From Sulfitobacter sp. D7 (lineage in GTDB: Bacteria; Pseudomonadota; Alphaproteobacteria; Rhodobacterales; Rhodobacteraceae), in NCBI RefSeq assembly GCF_003611275.1, contig NZ_CP020695.1, positions 1 to 64,000 of the forward strand: a stretch of DNA of 64,000 nucleotides, read 5' to 3'. This document shows, piece by piece, positions 50,880-63,599 of the stretch. The notes under the pieces were generated by a model that worked only from the letters and a program-made list of their open reading frames with translations, did not search any database and was not told the DNA's origin. Position numbers and translations under genes: made by a program. How positions within the stretch are numbered: position 1 is the first letter of the stretch; the number at the start of each line of letters is the position of its first letter.

Positions 50880-51965
50880 GTGAGTTTGATCCTAAAAAAC
50901 GTGTCGAAAACGGTGGGCGGTCAAACGCATATCCACCCGACCGACCTGACCTTGGAAAAGGGCACGATGAACGTGCTTTTGGGGCCAACGTCTGCGGGCA
51001 AGACCTCGCTGATGCGGCTGATGGCCGGGCTGGATGTGCCCAATACTGGCCAAGTGATCTGGAACGGCGAAGATGTCACCGGCATGCGCGTTCAAGACCG
51101 CAAAGTGGCGATGGTCTATCAGCAGTTCATCAACTACCCCTCGATGACCGTCTATGACAACATCGCCTCGCCGATGAAGCTGGTCGGTAAATCCAAAGAC
51201 GAGATCGACCGCGCGGTGCGCGAAACCGCCGAGCTGATGCAGCTAACCCCGATGCTTGACCGCAAACCGCTGGAGCTTTCGGGCGGTCAGCAACAGCGCT
51301 GCGCCTTGGCGCGGGCACTGGTGAAAAACGCAGGGCTGGTGCTGCTGGATGAGCCGCTGGCGAACCTCGATTATAAACTGCGCGAAGAACTCCGCGCCGA
51401 GATTCCGCGCATCTTTGAACGCGCCGGGTCGATCTTTGTCTACGCCACGACAGAGCCGGAAGAGGCGCTGCTTTTGGGCGGCAACACCGCGACGCTTTGG
51501 GAGGGCCGCGTCACGCAATTCGGCCTGACGCCAAGCGTCTACCGTCGGCCTGAGAATGCCACGACGGCGCGGGTTTTCTCTGACCCGCCGATGAATTTTC
51601 TCAGCATGACCAAATCGGGCAACACGCTGCGGTTTGACGGCGGTGAAATGCCCGCGCCTGCCACGATGGCAAGCCTGAAAGACGGTGAATATACCGCCGG
51701 TTTCCGCCCCAACCACCTGACGCTAAGCGCGCAGGCCGCTGAGGCGATCGGCTTTGACGCGGTGCTGAATGTGACCGAGATTACGGGGTCGGAGACGTTT
51801 ATCCACCTCGACTATCACGGCGCAAAATGGGTCGGGCTGGTGCATGGCATCCAGCACCTGAAGCCGGGTCAGCCGCTGTCGGTCTATCTGGATCCAGCGC
51901 ATATCTATCTCTTTGACGCGAACGGGGCCCTCGTCTCTGCCGCGCCCTATGCGGAGGCGGCATAA
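50880..51965 (+). CDS. glpS: Glycerol ABC transporter ATPase GlpS
   Basis: This 361-residue ATPase belongs to the glycerol ABC importer found in rhizobial glp loci. Walker A is GPTSAGKTS near residue 36, signature ELSGGQQQRCALARAL near 136 and Walker B LVLLDEPLANLD near 156. The H-loop, normally a THD motif, reads YATTEPEEAL, so the switch His is lost. The partner GlpT has the opposite defects, which predicts an asymmetric heterodimer. A TOBE-like C-terminal domain follows. The start is GTG at 50880 with a GGGGAGGA ribosome site. The next gene starts on the stop codon. Confidence 0.92.
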   Translation: MSLILKNVSKTVGGQTHIHPTDLTLEKGTMNVLLGPTSAGKTSLMRLMAGLDVPNTGQVIWNGEDVTGMRVQDRKVAMVYQQFINYPSMTVYDNIASPMKLVGKSKDEIDRAVRETAELMQLTPMLDRKPLELSGGQQQRCALARALVKNAGLVLLDEPLANLDYKLREELRAEIPRIFERAGSIFVYATTEPEEALLLGGNTATLWEGRVTQFGLTPSVYRRPENATTARVFSDPPMNFLSMTKSGNTLRFDGGEMPAPATMASLKDGEYTAGFRPNHLTLSAQAAEAIGFDAVLNVTEITGSETFIHLDYHGAKWVGLVHGIQHLKPGQPLSVYLDPAHIYLFDANGALVSAAPYAEAA

Positions 51966-53046
51966 TGGCCAAGATCACGCTTGATAACCTTGCGCATTCC
52001 TATCTGCCGAACCCCGGCCATGAGGATGACTTTGCCCTCAAGGAATTGAACCACGACTGGATCGACGGCGAAGCCTATGCGCTTTTGGGCGCGTCCGGTT
52101 GCGGCAAGTCCACACTTCTCAACATCATTTCGGGGCTGTTGCAGCCTTCGCAGGGTCGCATCCTGTTTAACGATGTGGATGTAACCCACGCCCCCACCGC
52201 CGAGCGCAACATCGCGCAGGTGTTTCAGTTCCCGGTGGTCTACGACACGATGACGGTGCGCGATAACCTCGCCTTTCCGCTGCGCAACCGGGGCGCGGAT
52301 GCCTCTTATGTTGCAGATCGCGTGCAGCAGATCGCGCAGATGATCGGCATGGAAGACGAGTTGAACCGCAAGGCGCGCGGCCTCACGGCGGATGCCAAGC
52401 AGAAGATTTCGCTGGGTCGGGGCATGGTACGCGAAGACGTGAACGCGCTGTTGTTCGACGAGCCACTGACGGTGATCGACCCGCACATGAAATGGGAGCT
52501 GCGCACGCAGCTCAAATCGCTGCACCATGAATTCGGCCACACGATGATCTATGTGACCCATGACCAGACCGAGGCGCTGACCTTCGCGGATAAGGTCGTG
52601 GTGATGTACGATGGTCGCGTGGTGCAGATTGGCACGCCGCAGGAATTGTTCGAGCGGCCCGCACATACTTTCGTGGGCTATTTCATCGGCTCGCCGGGGA
52701 TGAACCTGTTTGACGCGCAGATCTCGGGCAATGCCGCGCAGGTCGCGGGCACGAACATCAACTTGAATAAAACTTACGCCCCCAAGGGCGGCAAAACCCA
52801 GCTGGGCGTCCGGCCCGAGTTTATCCGCCTCAATGGCGAAGGGCTGGGCCTGCCTGCCAAGGTAACGCGCGTCGAAGACGTGGGCCGCCACAAGATCATC
52901 CGCCTTGATGTGGCAGGTCAACCGGTCAGCGCCATTGCCGAGGAAGGCGCAACCGTGCCGAGCGAAAACACCGCGATCAGCTTCGATCCGGCGGGCATCA
53001 ATGTCTATGCCGATGATTGGCGCATCAGCGCAGAGGGAGAGGCCGC

Positions 53047-53050
<4 letters not shown>
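51965..53050 (+). CDS. glpT: Glycerol ABC transporter ATPase GlpT (ABC type)
   Basis: This 361-residue ATPase is the second nucleotide-binding subunit of the glycerol importer and is unrelated to the E. coli G3P antiporter of the same name. Walker A is GASGCGKST near residue 41 and Walker B ALLFDEPLTVID near 160. The H-loop VTHDQTEAL near 195 is canonical. The LSGGQ signature is replaced by LTADAKQKISLGRG near 138. A C-terminal OB/TOBE region follows. Combined with GlpS, which has LSGGQ but no H-loop His, one composite ATP site is complete and the other is degenerate. ATG at 51965 overlaps the glpS stop. Confidence 0.92.
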
Positions 53051-54806
<1,756 letters not shown>

Positions 54807-54819
54807 AGGGAGACCGCTT

Positions 54820-55092
54820 ATGTCTTGGATGGCTTGGACCATGCCCACCGCGATCTTCTTCGGTGTCATCGCGCTGTTGCTTATCACCTTCACGATCCTC
54901 GCGATCAAATTTCCTGAGACGCCCCGCACCGGCATTCTCAGGATCGAAACAACCCGTGGTGACCGTCTGTTCATCACGCTTCTCGGCTCGGCCTTTATCA
55001 ATTTGATCTGGCTGGGTTTCGAGGCGGGGCCGCAGCCCTATGCGCTGCTGGTCTGCCTTGCCTATGCCGCAGCCGTATTTCGCTGGGTCTAG
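54820..55092 (+). CDS. glpU: Small membrane protein GlpU (DUF2160)
   Basis: This 90-residue protein has three hydrophobic segments, starting MSWMAWTMPTAIFFGVIALLL and ending in a short Arg-Trp-Val. DUF2160 proteins are encoded in the same place in rhizobial glycerol ABC loci; their role in the transporter is not established. The ATG at 54820 follows a GGGAGA ribosome site 13 bases after the glpQ stop. Conserved position in the operon supports a role as an accessory membrane subunit. Confidence 0.88.
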   Translation: MSWMAWTMPTAIFFGVIALLLITFTILAIKFPETPRTGILRIETTRGDRLFITLLGSAFINLIWLGFEAGPQPYALLVCLAYAAAVFRWV

Positions 55093-55162
55093 GCGCTATC
55101 ACGGCTGATCCCGGTTAATCGGGGCAGCCATACGACACGACCAAATGTCTAGGGAGGACATA

Positions 55163-56875
55163 ATGAAACGATCTGTCATGAAATCGAGTACCGCACTTGC
55201 GGTCACGCTCGGTCTGCTCGCCGGACCAGCATTCGCGGATATGGATGCCGCGAAAAAATTCCTCGACGAGGAAATCGAACGCTCCGCGCTGAGCCGCGAA
55301 GAGCAAGAGGCGGAGATGCAGTTCTTCCTCGACGCTGCTGAGCCGTTCAAGGGCATGGACATCAAAGTGGTGTCCGAGACAATCACCACCCATGAATACG
55401 AGGCCAACGTGCTGGCCCCGGCCTTCACCGCGATCACCGGCATCAACATCACTCACGACCTGATCGGCGAAGGTGACGTGGTCGAGAAACTGCAAACGCA
55501 GATGCAGTCGGGCGAGAACATCTATGACGCCTATATCAACGACTCTGACCTGATCGGCACGCATTGGCGCTACAAGCAGGCGCGCAGCCTGACCGACTGG
55601 ATGGCGAACGAAGGCAAAGACGTGACCAACCCCGGTCTGGATCTGGACGATTACATCGGCCTTGATTTCACCACGTCGCCTGACGGTGAGCTGTACCAGC
55701 TGCCCGACCAGCAGTTCGCCAACCTCTACTGGTTCCGCCAGGACTGGTTCACCGATCCTGAGTTGATGGCTGAGTTCAAAGAAAAATACGGCTATGAGCT
55801 GGGCGTGCCGGTCAACTGGTCTGCCTATGAGGACATCGCTGAGTTCTTCACCGGCCGCACCATCGACGGCGTCGAAGTCTTTGGCAACATGGACTACGGC
55901 AAAAAAGACCCGTCGCTTGGCTGGCGCTATACCGATGCGTGGATGTCCATGGCTGGCATGGGCGATGTCGGTGAACCCAACGGCCTGCCGGTCGACGAAT
56001 GGGGCATCCGGGTCAACGAAAACTCGCAGCCCGTCGGTTCCTGTGTGACCCGTGGTGGTGCGACCAACGATGCGGCGGCGGTCTATGCGATCTCCAAATC
56101 CATCGAATGGCTTGAAAAGTACACGCCCCCCGCAGCCGCTGGCATGACCTTCGGCGAAGCCGGCCCGGTTCCTGCACAGGGTGCCATCGCCCAGCAGATG
56201 TTCTGGTACACCGCCTTCACCGCGGACATGGTGAACGAGAATGCCACTGCCGTGCTGAACGACGATGGCACGCCCAAGTGGCGCATGGCCCCCAGCCCGC
56301 ATGGCGCCTACTGGAAAGATGGTCAGAAGGTTGGCTATCAGGACGTGGGCAGCTGGACGCTGATGGAAAGCACCCCCGTCGACCGCGCCAAGGCCGCATG
56401 GCTCTACGCGCAGTTCGTGACCTCGAAAACCGTTGATGTTGAAAAAGCCCACGCCGGTCTGACCTTCATCCGCGAGTCGACCATCCAGCACGAAAGCTTC
56501 ACCGAACGTGCGCCGAAACTCGGCGGTCTGGTGGAATTCTACCGCTCCCCCGCACGCACCGCATGGTCGCCCACCGGGACGAACGTGCCGGATTACCCCA
56601 AGCTGGCGCAGCTGTGGTGGCAGAACATCGGCGACGCAATGTCCGGTGCGAAAACCCCGCAAGAAGCACTCGACAGCCTCTGCGCCGAGCAGGAAAAGGT
56701 CATGGAACGTCTTGAGCGCGCAGGCGTCCAAGGTGATCTGGGTCCGAAAATGAACGAAGAGCAGGAAGCCTCCTACTGGCTGGAACAGCCCGGCTCGCCG
56801 GTTGCCAAGCTCGACAACGAAGACCCCGAGCCTGAGACAATCAGCTACGAAGAGTTGATCAAGTCCTGGCAGTAA
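55163..56875 (+). CDS. glpV: Glycerol ABC transporter binding protein GlpV
   Basis: This 570-residue periplasmic receptor has a signal peptide ([21 protein letters not shown], cleavage near AFA-DMD). It has an N-terminal acidic coiled region rich in Glu that is specific to this family, and is longer than most solute-binding proteins (about 400-450 residues). The core binding-protein region begins [22 protein letters not shown] near residue 70. The ATG at 55163 follows a GGGAGGA ribosome site. Upstream are 70 bases with no clear hairpin. It delivers glycerol (and probably glycerol-like polyols) to GlpPQ. Confidence 0.92.
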   Translation: MKRSVMKSSTALAVTLGLLAGPAFADMDAAKKFLDEEIERSALSREEQEAEMQFFLDAAEPFKGMDIKVVSETITTHEYEANVLAPAFTAITGINITHDLIGEGDVVEKLQTQMQSGENIYDAYINDSDLIGTHWRYKQARSLTDWMANEGKDVTNPGLDLDDYIGLDFTTSPDGELYQLPDQQFANLYWFRQDWFTDPELMAEFKEKYGYELGVPVNWSAYEDIAEFFTGRTIDGVEVFGNMDYGKKDPSLGWRYTDAWMSMAGMGDVGEPNGLPVDEWGIRVNENSQPVGSCVTRGGATNDAAAVYAISKSIEWLEKYTPPAAAGMTFGEAGPVPAQGAIAQQMFWYTAFTADMVNENATAVLNDDGTPKWRMAPSPHGAYWKDGQKVGYQDVGSWTLMESTPVDRAKAAWLYAQFVTSKTVDVEKAHAGLTFIRESTIQHESFTERAPKLGGLVEFYRSPARTAWSPTGTNVPDYPKLAQLWWQNIGDAMSGAKTPQEALDSLCAEQEKVMERLERAGVQGDLGPKMNEEQEASYWLEQPGSPVAKLDNEDPEPETISYEELIKSWQ

Positions 56876-56887
56876 GCCAAACTTTGG

Positions 56888-56920
56888 GGGCCGGGGCGCA
56901 GCAGCGTTCCGGCCCTTTTT
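56888..56920 (+). terminator. Intrinsic terminator between glpV and glpK
   Basis: GGGCCGGGGCGC (56888-56899) pairs over 12 positions, two of them G-U, with GCGTTCCGGCCC (56904-56915) around an AGCA loop. TTTTT follows directly at 56916-56920. It should stop many transcripts after glpV, so glpK is probably transcribed at lower level by read-through or from its own promoter. Confidence 0.85.
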
Positions 56921-56949
56921 CATTCCATAAGACAACCGGGGGCTGCGCC

Positions 56950-58446
56950 ATGACCCATATCCTCGCCATTGATCAAGGAACCACATCCTCGCGGGCGATC
57001 CTTTTTGACGGCAACATGGCCGTGACGGCCACCGCCCAAGAAGAGTTTCCGCAGCATTTCCCCCGTTCCGGCTGGGTTGAGCATGATCCCGGCGATCTGT
57101 GGTCCACCACTGCGGGCACCTGCCGCGCGGTGATCGAAAAAGCAGGCCTGCGCCCCGATGACATCACCGCCATCGGCATCACCAACCAACGTGAGACGAC
57201 GCTGGTCTGGGACGCCAAGACCGGCCAGCCAGTCTATAACGCCATCGTTTGGCAAGACCGCCGCACTGCCGATTTCTGCCGCGCGCTGCGCGAGAGTGGT
57301 GACGACAAGATCATCACCGAACGCACGGGCCTGCTGGCCGATCCTTATTTCTCCGGCACCAAGCTGAAGTGGATTTTGGATAACGTCGACGGGGCGCGCG
57401 ACCGCGCACAGGCGGGCGAGTTGCTTTTCGGCACGGTCGACAGCTACCTGATCTGGAAGCTCACAGGCGGCGCGCGCCATGTGACTGATGCCACCAACGC
57501 CGCGCGCACCATGCTTTATGACATTCACAAGGGCCGATGGAGCACGACGATCTGCAAGATGTTCGACATTCCCGTCGAGATGCTGCCCGAGGTCAAAGAC
57601 TGCGCCGCCGATTTCGGCATGACCCGTCCCGATCTGTTTGGCCGCGAGATTCCGATCCTTGGTGTGGCAGGCGACCAGCAGGCGGCGACCATCGGGCAGG
57701 CTTGCTTCCAACCGGGCATGATGAAGTCGACCTATGGCACGGGCTGTTTTGCGCTGCTGAATACGGGCGAAACGGCGGTGACTTCAACCAATCGCCTGCT
57801 GACCACCATTGCCTATCAACTCGACGGCAAGCCAACCTATGCGCTCGAAGGGTCGATTTTCGTCGCTGGTGCCGTGGTGCAATGGCTGCGCGACGGGCTT
57901 AAGATGATCCGCGAGGCGAGCGAGACTCAAGCACTGGCCGAACAGGCCGATCCGCATCAGAATGTGGTGCTGGTGCCCGCCTTCGTCGGCCTCGGTGCGC
58001 CTTACTGGAACGCGGAGTGTCGCGGCGCGATCTATGGGCTGACGCGCAACTCCGGCCCCGCGGAACTGGCCCGCGCGGCGCTGGAAAGCGTCGGCTACCA
58101 GACCCGCGATTTGCTGGAGGCGATGCAGGCGGATTGGGCCGCACAGGGGCAGGCGGGCGAGATCGCCACCCTGCGTGTCGACGGCGGGATGAGCGCCAGT
58201 GACTGGGCGATGCAGTTCCTGTCCGACGTGATCGGCGCCTCGGTCGACCGTCCTGATGTGCTGGAAACCACGGCGCTTGGAGCGGCATGGTTGGCGGGGC
58301 AGCGGGCGGGCATCTATCCGGACATGGAAGGCTTTGCCCGCGAATGGGCGCTTGATCGGCGGTTTGAAATGGAGATGGATGCGGCGACGCGGGATGAGAA
58401 ATACGGTGCATGGAAGCGCGCTGTAAACGCCACGTTGCAATTCTGA
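56950..58446 (+). CDS. glpK: Glycerol kinase
   Basis: This 498-residue FGGY kinase makes glycerol-3-phosphate. It opens [21 protein letters not shown] and has [12 protein letters not shown] near residue 80, [13 protein letters not shown] near 238 and [16 protein letters not shown] near 415. The length is normal. The ATG at 56950 gives the usual N-terminus; the frame is open a little further upstream into the terminator region. It completes the path from imported glycerol to dihydroxyacetone phosphate together with GlpD. The stop overlaps the start of the iron-type alcohol dehydrogenase. Confidence 0.95.
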   Translation: MTHILAIDQGTTSSRAILFDGNMAVTATAQEEFPQHFPRSGWVEHDPGDLWSTTAGTCRAVIEKAGLRPDDITAIGITNQRETTLVWDAKTGQPVYNAIVWQDRRTADFCRALRESGDDKIITERTGLLADPYFSGTKLKWILDNVDGARDRAQAGELLFGTVDSYLIWKLTGGARHVTDATNAARTMLYDIHKGRWSTTICKMFDIPVEMLPEVKDCAADFGMTRPDLFGREIPILGVAGDQQAATIGQACFQPGMMKSTYGTGCFALLNTGETAVTSTNRLLTTIAYQLDGKPTYALEGSIFVAGAVVQWLRDGLKMIREASETQALAEQADPHQNVVLVPAFVGLGAPYWNAECRGAIYGLTRNSGPAELARAALESVGYQTRDLLEAMQADWAAQGQAGEIATLRVDGGMSASDWAMQFLSDVIGASVDRPDVLETTALGAAWLAGQRAGIYPDMEGFAREWALDRRFEMEMDAATRDEKYGAWKRAVNATLQF

Positions 58447-59582
58447 TGGAGGGGATCGCAGCCTTTGGTTTCGCCACCGCTGGGCGCATCCGCTTTGGCC
58501 GTGGGACCGCTTCAGAAGCCGTCGACGCCGCGCTCAGCTTTGGCCGCCGGGTGCTGATTTTACGCGGTGGATCCGTCGCTTGGGTCGATGAGCTCAGCCG
58601 TTACCTGACGGCGGCTGGATGTGACGTGACCGAGGTCCGCAGCAGCGGCGAACCCTCGGTCGAGGATGTCCGCTCTGCCGCTCTGGCAGGGCGCGGAGCG
58701 CAGGTGGTGCTGGGCGTCGGCGGAGGGGCGGTCATCGACCTTGCCAAAGCCGCAGCGGCGCTGATCCCGTCGGATTGCGACGTGATGGAACATCTCGAAG
58801 TCGTGGGCGCGGGCAAGCCGTTGCAAGCCGACCCGCTGCCGATGATCGCGATCCCCACCACCGCAGGCACCGGGGCCGAGGTGACAAAAAACGCCGTCAT
58901 CGCCGTGCCAGACGCCGCGCGAAAAGTCAGCCTGCGCGACGACCGAATGCTGCCGCGTTTGGCCTTGGTCGATCCTGCGCTGACGGATGGCGCGCCGCGC
59001 GGCGTCACGTTGGGGTCGGGCCTTGATGCGTTGGTGCAGGTGATCGAGCCCTATCTTTCAAGCAAAGCCAACCCGCTCAGCGATGCGCTCTGCCGTGCCG
59101 CGATTCCGCAGGGGATTGCCGCGCTCAAACGTCTGGCGGCGGGCGAAGACCCTGCCGCGCGGGACGCGATGGCCTATGTCAGCCTGTCGGGCGGTTTGGC
59201 GCTGGCGAATGCGGGCCTCGGCGCTGTGCATGGGCTGGCCGGTGTGATCGGCGGGCAGTTTGGCGCGCCGCATGGGTTGATTTGTGGGCGTCTGCTGGGG
59301 CCGGTGCTGGCCGCCAATAGTGATGTGCTCGGTGCCTCCCGGCGGTTTTCAGAAGTGCAGACATGGCTGGCAGAGGGTTTTGATCTGCCTGAGACCGGCA
59401 CATTCACCGCCCTCTCGGCCCTGCTTGACGATTGGGGGCTGGAGCGTCTGAACCGCTGGATCCCCGAAGGGACCGACCTTGTAGAGACTGCGCAGGAAGC
59501 GGCGGCGTCTTCCTCCATGCGGGCAAACCCCTGCGCCCTCAGCCAAGATGCGCTGGAAAATTGCATCCGGGCTGCGCTGTAA
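58446..59582 (+). CDS. Iron-type (group III) alcohol dehydrogenase
   Basis: This 378-residue protein of the Fe-ADH/glycerol dehydrogenase superfamily has the cofactor loop VLGVGGGAVIDLAKAAA near residue 93 and PTTAGTGAEVTKNAVI near 138. The metal-binding Asp is in ALVDPALT near 180. Where many members have a His ligand (DALTHAIE) this protein has Gln (DALVQVIEPY). The other two His are in GAVHGLAG near 260 and APHGLICG near 274. The Gln form occurs in some relatives, so it may be active with another metal set. The start ATG at 58446 overlaps the glpK stop, so it is probably translated with glpK and may oxidise a polyol. Confidence 0.86.
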   Translation: MEGIAAFGFATAGRIRFGRGTASEAVDAALSFGRRVLILRGGSVAWVDELSRYLTAAGCDVTEVRSSGEPSVEDVRSAALAGRGAQVVLGVGGGAVIDLAKAAAALIPSDCDVMEHLEVVGAGKPLQADPLPMIAIPTTAGTGAEVTKNAVIAVPDAARKVSLRDDRMLPRLALVDPALTDGAPRGVTLGSGLDALVQVIEPYLSSKANPLSDALCRAAIPQGIAALKRLAAGEDPAARDAMAYVSLSGGLALANAGLGAVHGLAGVIGGQFGAPHGLICGRLLGPVLAANSDVLGASRRFSEVQTWLAEGFDLPETGTFTALSALLDDWGLERLNRWIPEGTDLVETAQEAAASSSMRANPCALSQDALENCIRAAL

Positions 59583-59584
59583 GT

Positions 59585-59617
59585 CGGGCAGGGGCCGGTT
59601 GCCCCCGCCCGTTTGTT
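59585..59617. terminator. Terminator between convergent genes after the glp operon
   Basis: CGGGCAGGGGC (59585-59595) pairs with GCCCCCGCCCG (59601-59611), with one A-C mismatch and a five-base loop, followed by TTTGTT. It lies between the end of the dehydrogenase gene and the end of the convergent peptidase gene. Confidence 0.8.
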
Positions 59618-59618
59618 C

Positions 59619-61013
59619 TCACGCGGCACGCGGCGGTGTATTGCCGTCGCCCAGGTCCCAGAACACGCCCGCCATCACCCGCAGCGCATCGCGGCAGACG
59701 GGTTTCAGCACATGTTCATCCGGCGCGTGCTGCGAACAGCTGCGATAGGAATGCGGCACCCAGACCGTCGGCAGACCCAGAATATCGCTGAAACTGTCGT
59801 TGGGCAGGGAGCCTGCAAGGTTCGGCAGGATATGTGGCGCTTTTCCGGCGCTTTTCGTGAGGGAGGCCGCCACGAACTTCACCCAAGGGTGATCCGCATC
59901 CAGCCGCGTCGCGCGGAAGAAGCCACGGTCATGCGGCTCGATCCGCACCTCCTCGAACCCGTGTTTATCAAGGTGACGCCGCAGCGCGGGCAGGATGTCT
60001 TCGGGATCGGTGCCGACCACATAGCGCAATTGGCAAGTGGCGGTGGCATGGGCCGAGATCGCGTTGACCGGCGCTTCGGGGACGCCGCTTTTCATCGCGA
60101 GAATGGCAAAGCTGTTCCAGCCATAGGCGCGCTCGACCGGGGACAGGTCTTCTTCGCCCCAGTCGGTGTCGATGGCGGGGCCATCATCGCTTTCGATCGG
60201 CAGGTCTTTCAGCGCGTCGCGGACCGAAGGTGTCAGACTGTCAGGGCGCCATTCAGCGATCTGGATTTGCCCGCGTTTGTCGGTGATGGTCGCCAGCGCT
60301 TGGGCCAAGATCATCGCCGGATCGGCAAGCAAGCCACCCCAATTGCCCGAGTGATGCGCCCCGTCGCGTTTGTCGATGATCAGATCGAAAGAGACCCCGC
60401 CGCGCGAGCCCATGAACATGGTCGGCACATCGGGTTGCAGGCGCGGTCCGTCCGAGGCGATCAACACATCCGCCGTCAGCTTCTCGCGATGTTCGGTAAA
60501 GAACTCTGGCAAGCCCGCGCTGCCGGTCTCTTCGCTCATCTCGATCACGATGCGGCAGTTGAACCCCAGCTTGCCGCGGGTCTTCAGCACGGCTTCCAGC
60601 GCCGCGATATTGATCAGGTGTTGGCCTTTGTTGTCGGCGGTGCCACGGCCATACAGCTTGTCGCCTTCCTCAACCAGTTTGAAGGGATGCAGCCCCTCGC
60701 GCCACTGGTCGGTTTGGGCGCGGATCACGTCGCCATGGCCATAGGTCAGCACGGTCGGCAGATCGTCGCCCTCGCGGCGCTCACCGACCAAAAGCGGCCC
60801 GCCGCGTGGGTCGGGGTTGTCGTGCAGCGAACAGGTAAAGCCCATCGCGGTCAGGCGCGGCTTCATCGTCTCGGTCAGGTAGCGCATGAGTTCAGGCGCT
60901 TGGTCGGGGTTCTGGCTTTCGGTCTCGTAAGAGACGAGGGTGCCCAATTCGGATTGGAATGTGCCGTCGTCGAAATAGGTCGTGATCGCTTGGATCGCGC
61001 TGTCGCGGGTCAT
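59619..61013 (-). CDS. M20 family metallopeptidase
   Basis: This 464-residue dinuclear zinc peptidase resembles ArgE/DapE and carboxypeptidase G types. Metal and catalytic motifs are [13 protein letters not shown] near residue 90, [13 protein letters not shown] near 123 and the catalytic [11 protein letters not shown] near 160. A later [15 protein letters not shown] and the C-terminal [18 protein letters not shown] supply further residues; a dimerisation domain lies in between. It is three bases from the gamma-glutamyltransferase gene in the same direction. The cluster suggests cleavage of dipeptides, perhaps cysteinylglycine-like products or N-acyl amino acids. Confidence 0.9.
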   Translation of the reverse strand: MTRDSAIQAITTYFDDGTFQSELGTLVSYETESQNPDQAPELMRYLTETMKPRLTAMGFTCSLHDNPDPRGGPLLVGERREGDDLPTVLTYGHGDVIRAQTDQWREGLHPFKLVEEGDKLYGRGTADNKGQHLINIAALEAVLKTRGKLGFNCRIVIEMSEETGSAGLPEFFTEHREKLTADVLIASDGPRLQPDVPTMFMGSRGGVSFDLIIDKRDGAHHSGNWGGLLADPAMILAQALATITDKRGQIQIAEWRPDSLTPSVRDALKDLPIESDDGPAIDTDWGEEDLSPVERAYGWNSFAILAMKSGVPEAPVNAISAHATATCQLRYVVGTDPEDILPALRRHLDKHGFEEVRIEPHDRGFFRATRLDADHPWVKFVAASLTKSAGKAPHILPNLAGSLPNDSFSDILGLPTVWVPHSYRSCSQHAPDEHVLKPVCRDALRVMAGVFWDLGDGNTPPRAA

Positions 61014-61015
61014 GC

Positions 61016-62599
61016 TTAAAGGTCCTTTGTCATATCTTCGGAAACGGCGTCGCCCCAGGGCGACATGATCTCGGTGCAGCCGGAATTGCGTCCCGCGTCG
61101 CGCATTACACCTGCGGGGCAGGCAAAGGCGTAGGGAAAGATCGTGCGTTTGGTCTCGGCAACGGTGCTGTCTTCGCGCAGACGGTCCAGCACATCGCGCG
61201 GCAGGTCTTCGTCGGCGATGAGTTGGTTCGCGTCCGAAGCGTCGATCCGGGGCGCGTGGAAGCTTTCCTCCAACGACATGTCGAAATCGGTGACGAAGGA
61301 CGACAGTTGCGCCACCGCGCCGAGGATCTTGCGCCCGCCGGAGGCCCCAAAGGCAAAGCGTTTGTCACCCTGTTCGCCGACCACCGGGCAGACGTTCATC
61401 AAGCAGCGTTTGTCCGGGCCGAGCGAGTTTGGGCGGCCCTGAACGGGATCGAACCACATGATGCCGTTGTTCATCAAAAACCCGGTCGACGGCGAGACGA
61501 CCCGCGAGCCGAAGATCGACAGCAGTGTCTGGGTTTGCGCCACCATATTGCCGTGACGGTCGACGACCGAGAAATGCGTGGTGCAGCCCGGGGCCTCGGG
61601 GCTTTCGCCGGTGTCGCCCATCGATCCGAGCCGCCGCGCATAAGCGCCCTTTAGCGCCGCAGCCATCGCGGCATAGCTGTCGGGGCCGGGAGCGCTGCCG
61701 AGGTCTTCGGTTTCCAGCGAGGCAAAGGTATCGCGGAAGGTCGGGCCAGCGGTCAGCCCCGGCACCACATGGAACCGCGCGTCGCGGTAGGCGAAATCGA
61801 GCGGGGCGTGGAACTCGGCCCGGTAGGCTTGCAGGTCTTCGCGCGAGAGGCTGCCGCCCTTGTCCTGGACATCCTTCGCCATGGCCGCGCCAAGGTCACC
61901 GTCATAGAGCGTCCGCGCCCCATGGCGCGCGATCTGATCAAGGCTGTCGGCCATGCGCGATTGATCCAGCCGCTTTTCGGCCAGCGCGGTCCAACCGCTG
62001 ATCGTTGGCCATTGCCCATCTTCGAGGAAAACCGCCGCAGCATCCGCATCTTTGGCCAATTCGCGCGTGCACGAGGCAATGACGAGTGCGGCATACCAAT
62101 CCACCGTCAGCCCCTTGCGGGCGTGGTCAATCGCGGGCGACAGCAGTTCGCCCCAAGGCATCTTGCCAAAGCGCGCGTGCGCTTGGCCCAGCCCATCGAC
62201 CACACCCGGCACTGCGATGGCCGTCGCACCCTGCACGTTGCGGTCACCTTCGACATGCTCCCACGGAAAAAGATCGCCCGCCTTACCGCGCCCGCTGAGT
62301 GGATAGTTCGCCGGGTTAAGCGCGCCGGGGCTGCGCATACCGTGGTTTAGCGCATGGGCCTGACCTTCTTTAGCGCGCCAAAGCATCATTGCCCCGCCCC
62401 CGGCAGGGCCGCTCATCCATGGCTCCAGCACCCCGATGACAAATGAGGTGGCCACGGCTGCGTCTACCGCGTCGCCCCCTGCCGCCAGCACCTCGGCCCC
62501 CGCAAGTGCTGCCAGACGGTGCTGTGCGGCGACGACGCCGTGTTCGGTTTCGATGACGGTTTTGCGGGTTTGACTGCTGTGCGACAGGTTCAATGACAT
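61016..62599 (-). CDS. Gamma-glutamyltransferase family Ntn hydrolase (second copy)
   Basis: This 527-residue member of the family has the nucleophilic Thr in [14 protein letters not shown] near residue 345 and the oxyanion/glycine loop [17 protein letters not shown] near 430, closer to classic enzymes than the copy at 26841. [22 protein letters not shown] near 370 is typical of the small subunit. No clear signal peptide is visible, so it is likely cytosolic. It stands between an M20 peptidase and a dipeptide-type ABC transporter, a second complete but different peptide-using module in the window. Confidence 0.88.
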   Translation of the reverse strand: MSLNLSHSSQTRKTVIETEHGVVAAQHRLAALAGAEVLAAGGDAVDAAVATSFVIGVLEPWMSGPAGGGAMMLWRAKEGQAHALNHGMRSPGALNPANYPLSGRGKAGDLFPWEHVEGDRNVQGATAIAVPGVVDGLGQAHARFGKMPWGELLSPAIDHARKGLTVDWYAALVIASCTRELAKDADAAAVFLEDGQWPTISGWTALAEKRLDQSRMADSLDQIARHGARTLYDGDLGAAMAKDVQDKGGSLSREDLQAYRAEFHAPLDFAYRDARFHVVPGLTAGPTFRDTFASLETEDLGSAPGPDSYAAMAAALKGAYARRLGSMGDTGESPEAPGCTTHFSVVDRHGNMVAQTQTLLSIFGSRVVSPSTGFLMNNGIMWFDPVQGRPNSLGPDKRCLMNVCPVVGEQGDKRFAFGASGGRKILGAVAQLSSFVTDFDMSLEESFHAPRIDASDANQLIADEDLPRDVLDRLREDSTVAETKRTIFPYAFACPAGVMRDAGRNSGCTEIMSPWGDAVSEDMTKDL

Positions 62600-62603
62600 G
62601 GGA

Positions 62604-63599
62604 TTACTCCTGCTCGTACATGGGGGTTTCCGGATCGTGCAGATGGCAGGCTACATAGCCCTCCGGGATCGGGATGTGGCGCGGCGCCTTTTGCTTGCAC
62701 AGGTCCGTCGCGCGCGGGCAGCGCGGGTGGAAATGGCAGCCCGGCGGCGGCGCGATGGGGTTGGGGTAGGCCATGCCAAGCTGCGTGTCCGGCACGCCCA
62801 AGCCCGGCTCTGGCGTCAGTACGGATTTCAGCAAGGCCTTAGTGTAGGGGTGACGCGGGGCGTCAAAAAGCCCGGCGACCGAGTTCTGCTCCACGATCTC
62901 GCCCAGATACATCACCGCCACGCGGGTCGCGAGGTGTTCGACCACCGCGAGGTCGTGGCTGATGAAAAGGTAGGTCAGGCCGAATTCTTCGCGCAGCTCG
63001 CCCAGAAGGTTGAGAATTTGGCTCTGCACCGACACATCCAGCGCCGAGGTCGGCTCGTCGCAGATCACCACCTCGGGCTTCATGATCAGCGCGCGGGCAA
63101 TCGCCACACGCTGCCGTTGGCCACCGGACATTTGGCTGGGGTAGGTGTTCATCACGCGCTGCGGCAGGCCGACAACGTCGAGGATTTCTTTGACCTTCTT
63201 CTTGCGGCTGGCCTCATCCCCGATGCCATGTACCCGCAGCGGCAGAGAGATCACGTCATAGATGCTTTTGCGTGGGTTGAGCGAGGAATAAGGGTCCTGA
63301 AAGATCGGCTGGATGCGCCGGGCCAGCGCCAGACGGCCCTGCTGCGTGATCTCTTCGCCGTCGATTTTGACGTGACCGGCAGTGGGTTGCTCCAGCCCCA
63401 AAAGGATCTTGGCGAGGGTGGATTTCCCGCAACCGGATTCACCGACCAGTCCCAGCACTTCGCCTTTGCCCAGTTGCAGCGATACGTCGTTCACGGCTGT
63501 CAGCGGTTTGACCTTGCCGAACATGCCCTGTTTCACCCGGTAGGTTTTGCTGACGCCCGAAAGCTCCAGCACCGGGGGGGTGTTTACGCTGTCCTTCAT
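62604..63599 (-). CDS. Dipeptide-type ABC transporter ATPase (DppF/OppF-like)
   Basis: This 331-residue ATPase has Walker [10 protein letters not shown] near residue 58, [16 protein letters not shown] near 158, Walker [15 protein letters not shown], an H-loop LFISHDLAV and the C-terminal [14 protein letters not shown] motif near 290. It begins [22 protein letters not shown]. The ATG at 63599 overlaps the stop of the next gene. It belongs with the incomplete gene at the right edge to a second peptide-type importer whose permeases and binding protein lie outside the window. Confidence 0.92.
   Translation of the reverse strand: MKDSVNTPPVLELSGVSKTYRVKQGMFGKVKPLTAVNDVSLQLGKGEVLGLVGESGCGKSTLAKILLGLEQPTAGHVKIDGEEITQQGRLALARRIQPIFQDPYSSLNPRKSIYDVISLPLRVHGIGDEASRKKKVKEILDVVGLPQRVMNTYPSQMSGGQRQRVAIARALIMKPEVVICDEPTSALDVSVQSQILNLLGELREEFGLTYLFISHDLAVVEHLATRVAVMYLGEIVEQNSVAGLFDAPRHPYTKALLKSVLTPEPGLGVPDTQLGMAYPNPIAPPPGCHFHPRCPRATDLCKQKAPRHIPIPEGYVACHLHDPETPMYEQE

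Noticed and set aside
55115..56986. A 623-codon minus-strand frame across glpV
   Set aside because: Shadow frame of glpV; the plus-strand gene has a ribosome site, signal peptide and operon context.
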